Part shown: piece by piece, positions 9,922 to 20,425 of the stretch
Layout of the letters: each line of letters opens with the position of its first letter
How positions within the stretch are numbered: position 1 is the stretch's first letter
NCBI GenBank assembly: GCA_027605045.1
Contig: JAQFWX010000084.1
Coordinates: 62,001 to 126,000, forward strand
DNA from: Phallus indusiatus
Lineage: Eukaryota; Basidiomycota; Agaricomycetes; Phallales; Phallaceae
Direction: 5' to 3'
Length of the DNA: 64,000 bases
Program-made: the position numbers and the translations under genes
The notes under the pieces: model-generated
The model's input: the letters and a program-made list of their open reading frames with translations, nothing else
What the model was told of the DNA's origin: nothing
Database searches by the model: none

Positions 9922-12900
9922 GTGAAATCTCCCCATGTCTCCTTTCCTTTTAAAGCCCTAATTGATTGTGGCTCATCTGATTGCCTAGTTAGTTCTGAAT
10001 TTGTCTCGAAAAATAACCTTAAAACAAAAAATATTTCCCCCATTCCGCTAACTCTAATTGATGGTAGTACAAATTCTTATATTACTCAGTCATTAGAATT
10101 ACCTGTAATTTTTCCGTGCAATACTTCCCAGACTCTAACCTTTTTTGTAACCCCGTTAGACCGTACTTCGGACGTAGTCCTCGGATTAAACTGGCTAACC
10201 CGCTACAACCCGTCGGTTGATTGGGTACAACGCAGTATCACTTTCCGGGACCCCGCGACCTCTCGTACTGGTCTCCCGTCTCCGTACTCAGAACCTCCTT
10301 CCGTCCTTGCTTCTTCTGCAACCACTTCCTTTCCCGATGCTTCTCCTAGAGACACTTCGTGTCTGACGCCAAAGGCTCCCCACATCTCGTTTGTCAATGC
10401 CCCGGCCTTCTCCCGGGCTTGCAAACTTTCTGGTTCTGAAACCTTTAGGGTCTTCCTTGATAGCCCTGAAGTACACGCTCGAGCATCTGCAAGTACGGTT
10501 AACCCCGTACTCTCGCCTTTGGAGAACATCCCGGAAGAGTACTTGGAGTTCGCTGATGTCTTCAGCGAAGCCAAGGCCAATACCCTCGCTCCTCATCGTC
10601 CTTATGATCTGCGAATCAATCTTGATGATGGCGCGCTACCCCCTTTGGGACCAATCTACTCTCTCTCTGTTGTGGAACTACAGGCACTCCGGGAATTCCT
10701 GGAAGAAAACATCCGTACTGGGTTTATCCGGCCTGCCCGTAGTCCCTTTGGAGCACCCGTACTTTTCGTGCGCAAGAAGGATGGGTCACTTCGTCTTTGT
10801 GTGGACTTTCGCGGACTCAACCGTATTACCAAAAAAGACAAGTACCCACTTCCTCTCATTTCAGACCTTCTTGACGCTCCTCGTAAAGCCCGGGTCTACT
10901 CCAAGATTGATCTCAAGCACGCCTATCACCTCGTCCGTATCGCCGAAGGCGACGAATGGAAGACCGCGTTCCGTACTCGGTATGGTTCGTTCGAATGGCT
11001 TGTCATGCCCTTCGGTCTTTCCAATGCCCCGTCTGCTTTTCAACGTTTTATGAACGACATCTTCTCCGATCTCCTCGACGTTTGTGTAGTCGTCTATCTA
11101 GATGATATCCTCATCTATTCCGATGACATGTCCCATCACCAGGAACATGTCCGCGAAGTACTGAGACGACTACGCAAGAACGGTCTGTTCGCATCACCCA
11201 AGAAATGTGAGTTCCACAAAGACACCGTGGAATTCCTCGGCTACGTACTTTCGAACGACGGCCTTGCCATGGACAATAGCAAAATCTCTGCTATCATGGA
11301 TTGGCCCGAACCTCGTAAGGTCAAAGACATTCAATCGTTCTTGGGTTTCGCTAACTTCTATCGCCGTTTCATTGATGGCTACTCCCGTATCACCGTACCT
11401 CTCACCCGGCTCACCCGTAAGGACACTCCGTGGAACTTCGACGACAAGTGTCGCACGGCGTTTGAGTCGCTCAAGAGGGCCTTCACGTCCGCTCCCGTAC
11501 TTGCTCATTGGCACTCGGAACATCAAATCATCATCGAGACTGATGCATCCGACTATGCCATCTCTGCCATTCTCTCCCAGTACGACATCTCCGGGGAACT
11601 TCACCCTGTTGCGTTCTTGTCCCGTACTATGACCGCCCCGGAGTTGAACTACGACATCCACGACAAGGAACTCCTCGCTATCCACGAGGCCTTCTCCAAG
11701 TGGCGCCACTACTTGGAAGGCTCCGTACTCCCGGTGCAAGTCTTTACCGACCACAAGAACTTGGAGTCTTTCACCAAGACCAAGATCTTGACCCGTAGAC
11801 AAGCCCGGTGGTCTGAGTTCCTGTCCCAGTTTAACCTGGAAATCAACTTTCGTCCAGGGAAAATTGGTACTAAACCCGACACTCTGACCCGACGTTTTGA
11901 CGTCTACCTTAAAGAGGGGAGTAGCGACTACGCCAGTGCGAACTCCCATAACATCAAACCCATCTTCAACTCCGAATCCCTGGCGTCGTCCCTCAGGAGT
12001 ACGCAACTACGGTACGTCCTGGCCCGAGCTTCGATTCTTCTGGATATCGACAAACTACATCGCGACATCCTCGATGCTCAAAGTACGGACGACAATGCCA
12101 AATCCATCCGCGCTACCCTACCCAAACACCGCTGGAGTACGAGTGACTCCGGGCACTTGATGTTTGATGGTAGAATGTACGTACCTGACGTTGATGACTT
12201 ACGCTTGCGGGTCTTACAGTTCTGTCACGACCATCCCGTTTCTGGCCACTTCGGTCAAAACAAAACCTTGGACTTGGTACGCCGAAAATATTCTTGGGCG
12301 AACCTCCGTACTTCAGTCCGAGACTACTGCCAGTCCTGTACTACCTGTATCCGGTCTAAGTCCCAGCGTCACAAACCCTATGGGCTCCTGAAGCCCTTAC
12401 CCATCCCTGATCGTCCGTGGAGAGACATCTCCATGGATTTCATCGAGCACCTCCCTAAGTCCTCGGGTTTTACATCAATCTTGGTGATCGTTGATCGCTT
12501 CACCAAACAAGGTATTTTCATTCCTACCTATGATGAAATAACCTCCCAAGACTTGGCGAAGTTGTTCGTACTTCACGTATTCTCTAAGCACGGAGTTCCC
12601 TCCAACATCACCTCGGACCGTGGCTCGGAGTTTGTGTCGCACTTCTGGAGATCTCTCGGGAAGTTGCTCAACATGAACCTCCACTTCACCTCCGGCTATC
12701 ACCCCGAGGCTGACGGTCAAACGGAGAGAACGAACCAGACCCTGGAACAGTACTTACGCTGTTATTGTAACTACCAGCAGGACAACTGGTCCGAGCTTTT
12801 ACCACTCGCGGAGTTTGCGTACAACAACTCCGAGAGTGCGACAACCGGGGTATCACCGTTCTTTGCTAATAAGGGTTATCACCCGAGTCTCGTAGTTACG

Positions 12901-13542
12901 TCCACAGACACCACTTCAGTCTTCGCCACGGATTATGCTGTCAAGCTGGACGAACTACATGCCGTAGTTCAAGAACAAATCCGCATAGCACAGGTGCGGT
13001 ACAAAACATCTGCTGACAGACACCGTCTAGAGGCTCCAGTGTTTGAAATCGGATCACAAGTCTTTGTGAAGTCCGAGTTCATCCGTACTACAAGACCCGC
13101 GAAGAAACTCTCAGAGAGATACCTTGGACCGTACGAAATCATAGCCCGTCCGGGCTCCCATTCCTATACCGTACGTCTACCCCATGATCTCCGTTCCATT
13201 CACCCTGTTTTCCATGTCTCCATGCTGGAACCTTTCATCCCGAGTACTATACCCAATCGTACTCCGGACCCCCCGGGCCCGGTAGAAGTCGATGGAGAAG
13301 AAGAATACCAGATCGATTGCATCCTGGACTCCAAGATCGACAAACGCCGGAAGACATGCCCACTGCTATACAAGGTTAAGTGGACAGGGTACGAGAGTAC
13401 GGACGACTCCGAGTCATGGGTACTCGCCAACGAGCTTCATGCAGAAGAATCCATCAAGGAATTTCACGCCGCTTATCCCACCAAGCCCGGACCCCTCTCC
13501 GTACTTCGTTTCAATCCGGATACGCAAACTTATATAGTCTAA
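9922..13542 (+). CDS. pol: Pol polyprotein: PR-RT-RH-IN-chromodomain
   Basis: The frame is open upstream through the gag stop and has no ATG near its beginning; 9922 is a GTG, so translation is expected by -1 frameshift at about 9811. Domains in order (numbered from 9922): aspartic protease with ALIDCGSSD (~12-20; DCG rather than DTG/DSG); reverse transcriptase with YLDDILIYSDD (~392); RNase H with ETDASDYAISAILS (~540); integrase zinc finger (H-x-H ... CQSCTTC); integrase core with MDFIEHLP, a SDRGSEF block and ADGQTERTNQTLEQYLR (catalytic Asp, Asp, Glu); GPY/F-like LGPYEI; and a C-terminal chromodomain (ILDSKIDKRRKTCPLLYKVKW, shortened core YKVKWTGYE, then SWV). 1,206 codons without a stop. 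The chromodomain probably guides insertion to particular chromatin. Confidence 0.92.
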   Translation: MKSPHVSFPFKALIDCGSSDCLVSSEFVSKNNLKTKNISPIPLTLIDGSTNSYITQSLELPVIFPCNTSQTLTFFVTPLDRTSDVVLGLNWLTRYNPSVDWVQRSITFRDPATSRTGLPSPYSEPPSVLASSATTSFPDASPRDTSCLTPKAPHISFVNAPAFSRACKLSGSETFRVFLDSPEVHARASASTVNPVLSPLENIPEEYLEFADVFSEAKANTLAPHRPYDLRINLDDGALPPLGPIYSLSVVELQALREFLEENIRTGFIRPARSPFGAPVLFVRKKDGSLRLCVDFRGLNRITKKDKYPLPLISDLLDAPRKARVYSKIDLKHAYHLVRIAEGDEWKTAFRTRYGSFEWLVMPFGLSNAPSAFQRFMNDIFSDLLDVCVVVYLDDILIYSDDMSHHQEHVREVLRRLRKNGLFASPKKCEFHKDTVEFLGYVLSNDGLAMDNSKISAIMDWPEPRKVKDIQSFLGFANFYRRFIDGYSRITVPLTRLTRKDTPWNFDDKCRTAFESLKRAFTSAPVLAHWHSEHQIIIETDASDYAISAILSQYDISGELHPVAFLSRTMTAPELNYDIHDKELLAIHEAFSKWRHYLEGSVLPVQVFTDHKNLESFTKTKILTRRQARWSEFLSQFNLEINFRPGKIGTKPDTLTRRFDVYLKEGSSDYASANSHNIKPIFNSESLASSLRSTQLRYVLARASILLDIDKLHRDILDAQSTDDNAKSIRATLPKHRWSTSDSGHLMFDGRMYVPDVDDLRLRVLQFCHDHPVSGHFGQNKTLDLVRRKYSWANLRTSVRDYCQSCTTCIRSKSQRHKPYGLLKPLPIPDRPWRDISMDFIEHLPKSSGFTSILVIVDRFTKQGIFIPTYDEITSQDLAKLFVLHVFSKHGVPSNITSDRGSEFVSHFWRSLGKLLNMNLHFTSGYHPEADGQTERTNQTLEQYLRCYCNYQQDNWSELLPLAEFAYNNSESATTGVSPFFANKGYHPSLVVTSTDTTSVFATDYAVKLDELHAVVQEQIRIAQVRYKTSADRHRLEAPVFEIGSQVFVKSEFIRTTRPAKKLSERYLGPYEIIARPGSHSYTVRLPHDLRSIHPVFHVSMLEPFIPSTIPNRTPDPPGPVEVDGEEEYQIDCILDSKIDKRRKTCPLLYKVKWTGYESTDDSESWVLANELHAEESIKEFHAAYPTKPGPLSVLRFNPDTQTYIV

Positions 13543-13755
13543 ACTCAATCGATCTTTCATCTTTCCTTATCCCGTAGTTAGTATTTTCATGATCTGTCTC
13601 CCGTACTCAGGGTCCAAGACTGGAACTTCCGAACCCAAACATTTCTCTTTTTCACACTTCCGTTTCACGCATATTTTCACTCTTGATTACAAGTCTTAAT
13701 TCTCTAACTATTAGTACATTCATTTTCATTTTGATTTCATCTCCTATCTCTATTT

Positions 13756-14831
13756 TTACGCATCTTCCTCCTCATCTTCATCACGGAGGGACACGGCGAT
13801 CCTTTCTAACCACGTCAAGGTTCGACGTTGAAGCCTGTTGGACTCCGCGAGTTCCGCCGTAATAGCCTGCAACGCCTGCAACATCTCCCGGTCCCCAGTC
13901 GATCCCCCATCTCCGCCATCTCGCGTACTAACGGACTCCTTCTCCTTCCCTTTACCCTTCCCTTTCCCTCCACCGCGGGTGTGAGGTGTCTGTTGGCTAT
14001 AACCACAAACATTATGGCTTGTAGCACACTCCGCGCACGCGTGTTTTGTTCTCCCACTAACCGCGTTGAGCTGTTTGTGGCAGCGGAAGCCTGGCTCCTT
14101 GCAGTTGGGGCAGGGGTTACTGTAAGTCACGGGGCTTACGGTCACTCGTTCGAAGTACTCCCGGAGACGCTTACTGCCCTGTGCGATCTTGACATACGGG
14201 TCCGTCCAGTCCAACAATGGTTCGATGTCTTCGGTATTATCCTCGGGGTTGTCGTCAGGGACAATGAAGTCATCCATAGCCTAGAATAGCGGCTTAGCAA
14301 TCGAAGACCCCTGAGGAAAATCCGTACTCACTTTCCTCGCCCGTTTAGCAGGCTTAGCCTTCACACCAGAGGAAGATGCTCGAGCCCCCACTTCTTCTTC
14401 TTCCACCCCTCTAATCCGCTTCGTTCCGACGTTTTTCTACGACCATTAGAAGCCAGTGGAGAAAGAGTCGTCAAAGAACATACTTTCGTGGGGCTACGTG
14501 CCCCTAACGCTTTCTCCTTCTCCGCCACTTGGCGCCTCAGCTCCTCCAGCTCCCTCTGCTCGCGCTCCTCCTCTGTCTTCTGTTTCTCCCATTCCCTAAT
14601 CCTTTCTGCACACTCTTTCCCGTAATTAAGCCGCAGCTCGCGCAAGATCACGTCTGACATGAAGCGTGTCTTCTCCGGAAAATCAAGATCCGCGCACGCG
14701 GGATGCACCATCTTGATGGAAGGTGGAGACGAGGGAGGAGGTGTATTTCTGAGGGTAGGGGATAGTTCAGGGGCGTCGCCTACAGCGTTGGACGACGATT
14801 GGGGTGGAGAAGAGACAGGAGCGACAGACAT
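13756..14831 (-). CDS. Antisense spliced gene carried by the retrotransposon; zinc-cluster-like protein
   Basis: Three exons on the minus strand: 14831-14484, 14436-14332 and 14280-13756. The introns of 47 nt (GTATGT...CTAAT...GTAG) and 51 nt (GTGAGT...GCTAAG...CTAG) have normal fungal signals. Splicing gives an open frame of 325 residues with intact phase. The N-terminal part is Ser/Pro-rich; residues ~75-105 are a strongly charged E/R/K helix, probably coiled coil. Exon 3 carries CPNCKEPGFRC and CAECATSHNVC, i.e. C-x2-C-x6-C-x14-C-x2-C-x6-C, the spacing of fungal Zn2Cys6 clusters with a slightly long linker. A Lys/Gly-rich linker and an acidic end follow. It lies between pol and the 3' LTR, facing the other genes. 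The introns survive retrotransposition because the genomic RNA is transcribed from the other strand. Function unknown; DNA/RNA binding is a guess. Confidence 0.7.
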
Positions 14832-14943
14832 AGTGGTAAGGACGAAGGAACTTAGAGATGAAACACAAGAATTTTCGCCTTACATAATCATCAACAAACT
14901 CCGACCACTGTCATAAGCGCTGGACCTCACGGGGTTCGGTCTT

Positions 14944-14953
14944 GAAGGGGGAG
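14944..14953 (+). promoter_or_regulatory. Polypurine tract
   Basis: GAAGGGGGAG, three bases before the 3' LTR, in the position expected for priming plus-strand DNA synthesis. Confidence 0.7.
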
Positions 14954-14956
14954 TAC

Positions 14957-15651
14957 TGTCACGCCCGGCGTGCCCCGTAACCTTTTCCGGAGGGTTACGT
15001 AAGTCATACCTCGGTATCCAAGGTTCTATCAAGTACGTATCACGTACTTGTCTCGTACTTCCCGTACTTTATGCACAGCCCTCCGATCCGTCTATTCCCA
15101 AATGCAGTTTGCCTGCCCGACATTCCGATTAACCAGGACTCATCCGTCCCGAACTCTGCCTAAATATCTGTCCTAGTTACAACCATTCCTTTCTTATCTC
15201 TTTCCCCTTTCAGAATAGTTATTCCGTACTCGTGTATTTAAACCCCAGTTCTATAGCGGGGAATCTTCAGTCAGAATATAGTAGTATTAGTCTTCCGTTC
15301 TTCTCTTCTATCTGTTCCGCCTCTGTTCTTATCCGTACTCTGCGTACTCTGTCTCGTACTTAGTTGCGGACTTGTGCGTAGTTTAAGTCTAAGTCGTCGT
15401 TAGACGTCTAGGACATCTGAAGTCCATCATCGTACTAGACGTCGGACTTGTGGGTACTTGATACGTACTTCTCTCGTTCTCTGAAATCGAGGGATATCTG
15501 AAGTTGGGCGAGTGGGCGCAGCATATAAGCTGAAGCCAAGTCCCTCACACCCGTACTCTCCGTACTTCCTTTATTCTATCTATATCCGCACGCACGTGTT
15601 TCGTACTAGACCGGACTTTGCCGGGATAGACGCGGAACACGGCGCTTGACA
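14957..15651 (+). repeat. 3' LTR (family A)
   Basis: 695 bp. I found no difference from the 5' LTR when reading the two side by side. Followed by the right target duplication CTTAG. Confidence 0.9.
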
Positions 15652-15656
15652 CTTAG

Positions 15657-16509
15657 CTTCAACTTATGTGTTGCGCCCACTTTAAAGGCTTGAAAGTGTT
15701 CCTCAATTTGGATTGTGATGAATCGAGTACTCACAATGAAAACAACCAGAGATAACGAAGATTTTGGTGATGGAGTTGCCAAAGGTGAGAGATTGAGGAA
15801 ATTGAGAAAAACAAGGTTTCGAGATAAAGAGTCGAGTTGTAATTCAAGGAGGTTTGAAATACAATGAAATGTATTGAATCGAATCAAAGTTCAACTTCAA
15901 GACAACTTTATACGGTATTTACAGCGAGTTTAAATACTACAAAGTAATGCAGGATCAAGTACAAAGAAAGTACTAATTCGAATAAGTACATAATAGTACT
16001 TGAGGAAGTCGTGAGCTTCGTTAGAATCATACAGAAAGAAATGGAAGGTATTCTATTTATATCATGGAACCTCACTGATCATCAAAGTCAATAAATCGGT
16101 AATCAGCAATTCAAGAGATTGCATAGAGTGTGATCTCTATAAAGTTGGTTCATTCATATTTGATAAAGAATGTGAAATCGATAAGATTGGTAAATTGATG
16201 TCACAAGAAAATCAGCTTGTGACACAGGGTGTAAGGGATCTGTGATCCCCTCACCGGACATCATCACACCATCACACAACTGCTGCCTTGTTCAACCAAA
16301 TGCGATATTTTCTTGTTCTCTTATTTCTTTTATTCAATATTATAAGAAAGAATTCTTTTATTCTCTTCATTGAGCTATATTTCTTTTATTCTCCTTTCTG
16401 GTATTTACAATAACAGTAGTTAATATAAATACATGAGTGTGGACTAGTTTAGAAGCAGGCTTCGAATTTACGAGGACTTACAACACTCATATCTTTCATG
16501 TGACTTATA
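15657..16509. other. Old repeat DNA to the right of the Gypsy element
   Basis: The first bases (GCTTCAACTTATGTGTTGCGCCC) read as a diverged, inverted version of the LTR-A landmark GGGCGCAGCATATAAGCTGAAGC. The Gypsy element may therefore have landed in an older relative of its own LTR. The remainder shows no coding domain. Confidence 0.4.
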
Positions 16510-17165
16510 TTTGACACTTCAGTGGAGTCTCGAACTTCACACAGGGTGCACTACCATTGCCTCTCATTTTTCCTTATTTATTATCATCAGCATATATTCA
16601 TTTCTATTTCATTTATATTTCTCATACATTATTTTCATCCTCCATTTATTCTCTCTGTGTCAGGGTGACTCAAGGCACACATCTAGAGGAGGGAAATCTT
16701 AAGAGAACAAGCTTAGGTATCCCCCTCTAGGGAAAACACATATAAGTACAGAATATGAGGTGCCTGACTGATCTCCATGGGATCCAAGGAGATACAAACA
16801 GAAATTGAAAGAAAATGAGAAAATCGAGAAAATGGGAAAATGATGTAAATAGTGGAAATGGCAAAGTACGAAAAATGTAAGGAAATCGTAATATGAAATG
16901 AAACCGAAAGAAATCAAAGAAATCAAATGACTGGGTGAAGCTAGCATACTGTAACACTCTGTCTCCATTTCCATTTCTCTACTCGCACATGTTGCATACT
17001 CATACCCGGCATGATGCCCATGACATCACGTTGCTTAGGTTCAGTTTGGGCACCTGGCACTTAGTTGTGTCAGGGTCGCATGCCACATCATCATTTTATG
17101 TATATAGTAGCTGTACCTAGAGTGAGGATCCCTAAGCTTGTTCTCTAAGGATCCCCCTCCCTCTA
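16510..17165. repeat. TGTCAGGG repeat arm and degraded long-TIR element
   Basis: About 16550-16660 matches the TGTCAGGGTATGC MITE arm. From ~16665 there are CTAGAGG/GGAACAAGCTTAG blocks at the left. At the right (17090-17165) are inverted counterparts: TATGTATATAGTAGCTGTACC, AGAGTGAGGATCCCTAAGC and CCCTCCCTCTAGGTGA. These are the arms of the element annotated completely at 30878-31511. It is cut at about 17170 by a small LTR-like element. Confidence 0.5.
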
Positions 17166-17170
17166 GGTGA

Positions 17171-17385
17171 TATTAGAATTGGTATAGAGACGATGTTATA
17201 TTAACCTCAACAACACTGGAGACAGATATTATTTCATGAATTATGAACATACCTGGAGACAGATGGTGAATACTCTGTATAAAGAGTATTCCCATCACTC
17301 CAGGCTTACCTATACCGCGTCTGGGCGCCCATAGCGCTGGTATAATCTAATCTACTTAGAGAGATGTACAGATCATATTCTAACA
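17171..17385 (-). mobile_element. Small LTR-like element, inverted copy
   Basis: On the minus strand this runs from TGTTAGAATATGATC to AATTCTAATA, with the same internal hairpins as 4803-5046. A matching target duplication is not seen here (left GGTGA, right GATAG), so flanks have changed or the copy moved with its surroundings. Confidence 0.55.
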
Positions 17386-17643
17386 GATAGTGCACCAGAT
17401 AAAGTAATTCTGAACATATCAAAGAAACAGTAAGTTAAAATTCTCAAAATTGCACGAGCTATCACATTCACAAGATTTCAACAACTATATTGACAAAATG
17501 AGTGCTGGACTTACATAATGCAAACTGCTGTAATATAACATCATCTCTATACCAATTCTAATAAATCAAACATGACATGACATAATCATTACTATATAGA
17601 ATGACTGCAATAGTTAATTACCATATTCTAACACATATGGAAT
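17386..17643. repeat. TGTTAGAAT-family fragment holding the empty site of the MITE at 5402
   Basis: Contains another end of the small LTR-like family (ATCTCTATACCAATTCTAAT near 17545). Inverted, at about 17585-17635, it carries TTAGAATATGGTAATTAACTATT and the CATTCTATATAGTAATGATT block. This is the sequence flanking the hAT-like MITE at 5402 but without that element. Confidence 0.5.
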
Positions 17644-17965
17644 TAAGGCTCCTCACAGGTTTTGCATGGACTCGACTGATCTGTTACCTGACCCAGGTCA
17701 TGACCTCTGAGGGTCACACAGGGCAATCCATGTGATAGATAACCTGTAGGTAACATCACATAAGACTAGAGAATATTGGACATTGTTATTAAGCAAAGTG
17801 GGCGCCTATTTAGGCATAGATATCTTGGCATTTCCATTTCAGGTAAATTTTGAGCTCTCTAGAGCCAAAATAAGCTTAAGTGTTTACCCCCAACCCAGGT
17901 TAAATAGGCACCAGATATCCACCCATACATGGGTCACCACAGATACAGGTTACTTGTGGGTAAAC
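17644..17965. mobile_element. Palindromic-word MITE, degraded
   Basis: Starts TAAGGCTCCTCACAGG. The arms contain ACCCAGGTCATGACC, GGTCAC and CATGGGTCACC words. The centre keeps part of the shared core (GGGCGCCTATTTAGG, then GAGCTCTCTAGAGCCAAAAT). The right terminus is not identifiable, so the end is approximate. Confidence 0.45.
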
Positions 17966-19978
17966 TTGCAACTTGTAACAACTGCAGTAGATTAAGTATA
18001 TGCTTATAACTCAAGCCTGCTTCCAGCAGACAAAATTTTGCCCTTTTCACCTCTTGACACCAACCACAACCATGACATCCCTTCCTGACTACAACATTTA
18101 CTTTTCCCCAATCCCTCTCACTCTCTCAAATCTCAAGGAGAAAGTCATTCTTGACAATTTCATTCATTCAACTCTCATGCATCACTCCAGAATATGTTAC
18201 TCAACCCTATATTATCATCAAACCAAAACTCCACTTTCTCATGTAGTGAATATTCATACTACAAATAATCCAATCCATCACATGCTTGTGCCTCCTAATT
18301 TTATCCCTGGTTTCAACAACATTCCTCCCACTTCTCAAGAGTCTTCCTTCCATCATTTACACTCTTGTCATATCAGTTTTGTTGGATCAGCTCTGCTGGG
18401 GATTGGACCTTTCCACCCCATGAACATTTCAGCATTCCCTTACCATTTCCAATCACAATGCTCCTCGTCGTGATTATCATAAGATTATCAATACTTTATT
18501 CAAAATGCTCTTCCACCTGCATCAATCATACTCCAAGCAGAAGATTGAGACAGGTACCTTGGTTTACAGTGCTTATGGTTATGTAAGAGAATAGCTGGTA
18601 TAAGCAACAACAGTGTCATTTTTTATTCTCGCTATACCTTGCTCAATCTGAATCCTAGCTTCCTGAAATTTTGCACATGCATTTCCACATGTATATTCTA
18701 GGGAACCCACTGATAATTTTAATATAATTTACTCATTTACAAAATTTTACTCCCCACCTGCTCATGGCAAACTATTTGCATCCAAGAAGATCCAGTTTAA
18801 GGAATTTCACTATTGTAGCATAATTAAAATGTTGTTTAGCTCATTCTCAAGGGAATCAATCCATTTTTTTATTCTGAATTTTTGTTTTAAACTGGAAAAC
18901 CAATGGTTTATAGTAAAGTAAAGGGCATTTCATCTAGAACTCAAGGGATTTTGAGCACATAAGGGCATGTGTTCCCTCAATTATATGTTATGTAATAGTT
19001 CTAACTTCCTACCAGTGTGATATCCTTCTGTTCTGGACCTTTGGAATGCGAATGGTGTAAACCAGGGATGTGTAAAATGAAAGACTGAAAGCTGATGAAT
19101 TTCATTGTAAAAAACTTGGTGTTCCCTAGATAACATATGCTTAAATCTGTGTAGCAAGTTTCAAGGATCTATGTTTAGAGTTATATACCAAGAATAAAAA
19201 ACAACATACCAGCTGCATGTATCAGCAATTCTCTTACATAACCATAAGTGCTGTAATGTTTGCTATGTGCTCCATAGTGAATGCAAATGTTTTGACCCAT
19301 ATGGCCAACTTTTGCTTCACCTCAGTGGCTTGCATTTGTTTTACACAAGTATGTAGTTTTTTCCTTTTCCCTCATCCTTGCTAAAAGACAATGTATGCCT
19401 GCTCTTTATTTCTTATTATCAACCTCTAGATGCTATGTGGGAATGTATGCTAAAGTATTTTCAAAGGGATGCATCTGTTTACCACAGCAAACTGTTCAAG
19501 ATGATCAAGAAAACTAATCTTGTATCCAATCACTGTCTTGCAAACAACTCAAGATTACTGATTATAATCTTTCCATTGAATCGGCGTTGATCAAGTACTT
19601 GACATAAATCTATTTTTTTTTGTTTCATTTTCTTCTATTTTGACTGATTTTGACCTAGACTATAAATGAGCATGTGCCCTGGGTTGTACATGAAAAAATC
19701 ACTTTTTCAAACTCTTTTTTTGTCTCACAATCTTGTGGTCTGATCATACAGCATCAGAAAATCTGGAACAAGTGATCTCTGTTCCACATTCATCAAGAAA
19801 CTACCAATGTTCCCTTGATCATGTGCTCCTGCTATCAAGAAACCAGTTCCCCACAACATCTCATCCATGAAACCACAGCTATCTCACATAAGACTAAAGG
19901 CAAAGGCTCATCACTTGATCACTCGGTCTTCAATTCCTCAACCTCGCAATCTTGAACAGTCTTGGATCTTGACACTCT
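17966..19978. other. Unassigned sequence with a 157-codon open frame
   Basis: The longest open frame is 18000-18473 (+). It is rich in Ser, His, Pro and Thr, with no recognisable domain and an AT-rich composition like the surrounding decayed repeats. Other frames are shorter than 75 codons. No gene is supported. Confidence 0.35.
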
Positions 19979-20085
19979 GACAGGGTACCTGTACCCACAG
20001 GTAGCAGTATCCATGGATGGAGGTATGGGTATCTGAGGGTATTACCCACAATACCCATTACCCATTGAGACCCTTATAACCAGGA
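19979..20085. repeat. Palindromic-word fragment ending TTGAGACCCTTA
   Basis: Words GGGTACCTGTACCC, ATCCATGGAT and GGGTATTACCC are followed by the terminus CATTGAGACCCTTA. The same terminus closes the element at 31512-32627. It abuts a degraded LTR-A piece. Confidence 0.45.
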
Positions 20086-20302
20086 CAGATGTTTTAGGCA
20101 GAGTTCAGGATGACTGAGTCCTGATTAGTTAGAATATCAGAGAGGTATGCTCTATTTGGAAAGAGATGGATCAGAGGGCTGTGCAAAGAGTATGGGAAGT
20201 ACAGAGTAAGTACATGCAATGTACTTAATGAAAGGTCTTGGGTTCTAGAGTATAGCTTATGTAAACTTCCAGAAAAAGTTACAGGGCATGCTGGACATGA
20301 CA
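20086..20302 (-). repeat. LTR-A fragment with CpG loss
   Basis: Minus-strand copy of the first ~220 bases of LTR-A. In the first 25 bases all four CpG positions of the intact LTR are TpG or CpA here, and many other differences are C-to-T or G-to-A. It is an old copy that decayed through cytosine deamination. Confidence 0.65.
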
Positions 20303-20425
20303 TGCCTGATCTAGAGGTTACAGCACTGCTGGTCTGGAAGCCTTCAGTATCCTTCAACATCACCAGCTTCCCTTAGTTTCCATCAGCCTCCATCAGCTTT
20401 CCATTAGTGATTCAGCCTCTGTCAG

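Larger units (their letters stand above)
7260..15651 (+). mobile_element. Complete Ty3/Gypsy chromodomain retrotransposon
   Basis: An 8,392-bp element flanked by a perfect 5-bp duplication CTTAG (7255-7259 and 15652-15656). Order: 695-bp LTR, self-priming primer-binding site, gag, apparent -1 frameshift, pol (protease, reverse transcriptase, RNase H, integrase, chromodomain), an antisense spliced gene, polypurine tract, 695-bp LTR. The LTRs appear identical when compared by eye, and neither gag nor pol has an internal stop, so insertion looks recent and the element may be competent. Integrase before a C-terminal chromodomain places it among chromoviruses in the retrotransposon sense, and the self-priming site suggests the Tf1/sushi-like group. 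It is inserted in older repeat DNA. Confidence 0.95.

Noticed and set aside
11194..12006. 270-codon minus-strand open frame inside pol
   Set aside because: It lies entirely opposite reverse transcriptase/RNase H coding sequence; long antisense frames are expected from biased codon use, and no domain is visible.
18000..18473. 157-codon open frame as a gene
   Set aside because: No domain, AT-rich, biased Ser/His/Pro composition, and no introns or promoter context in a repeat-filled region.
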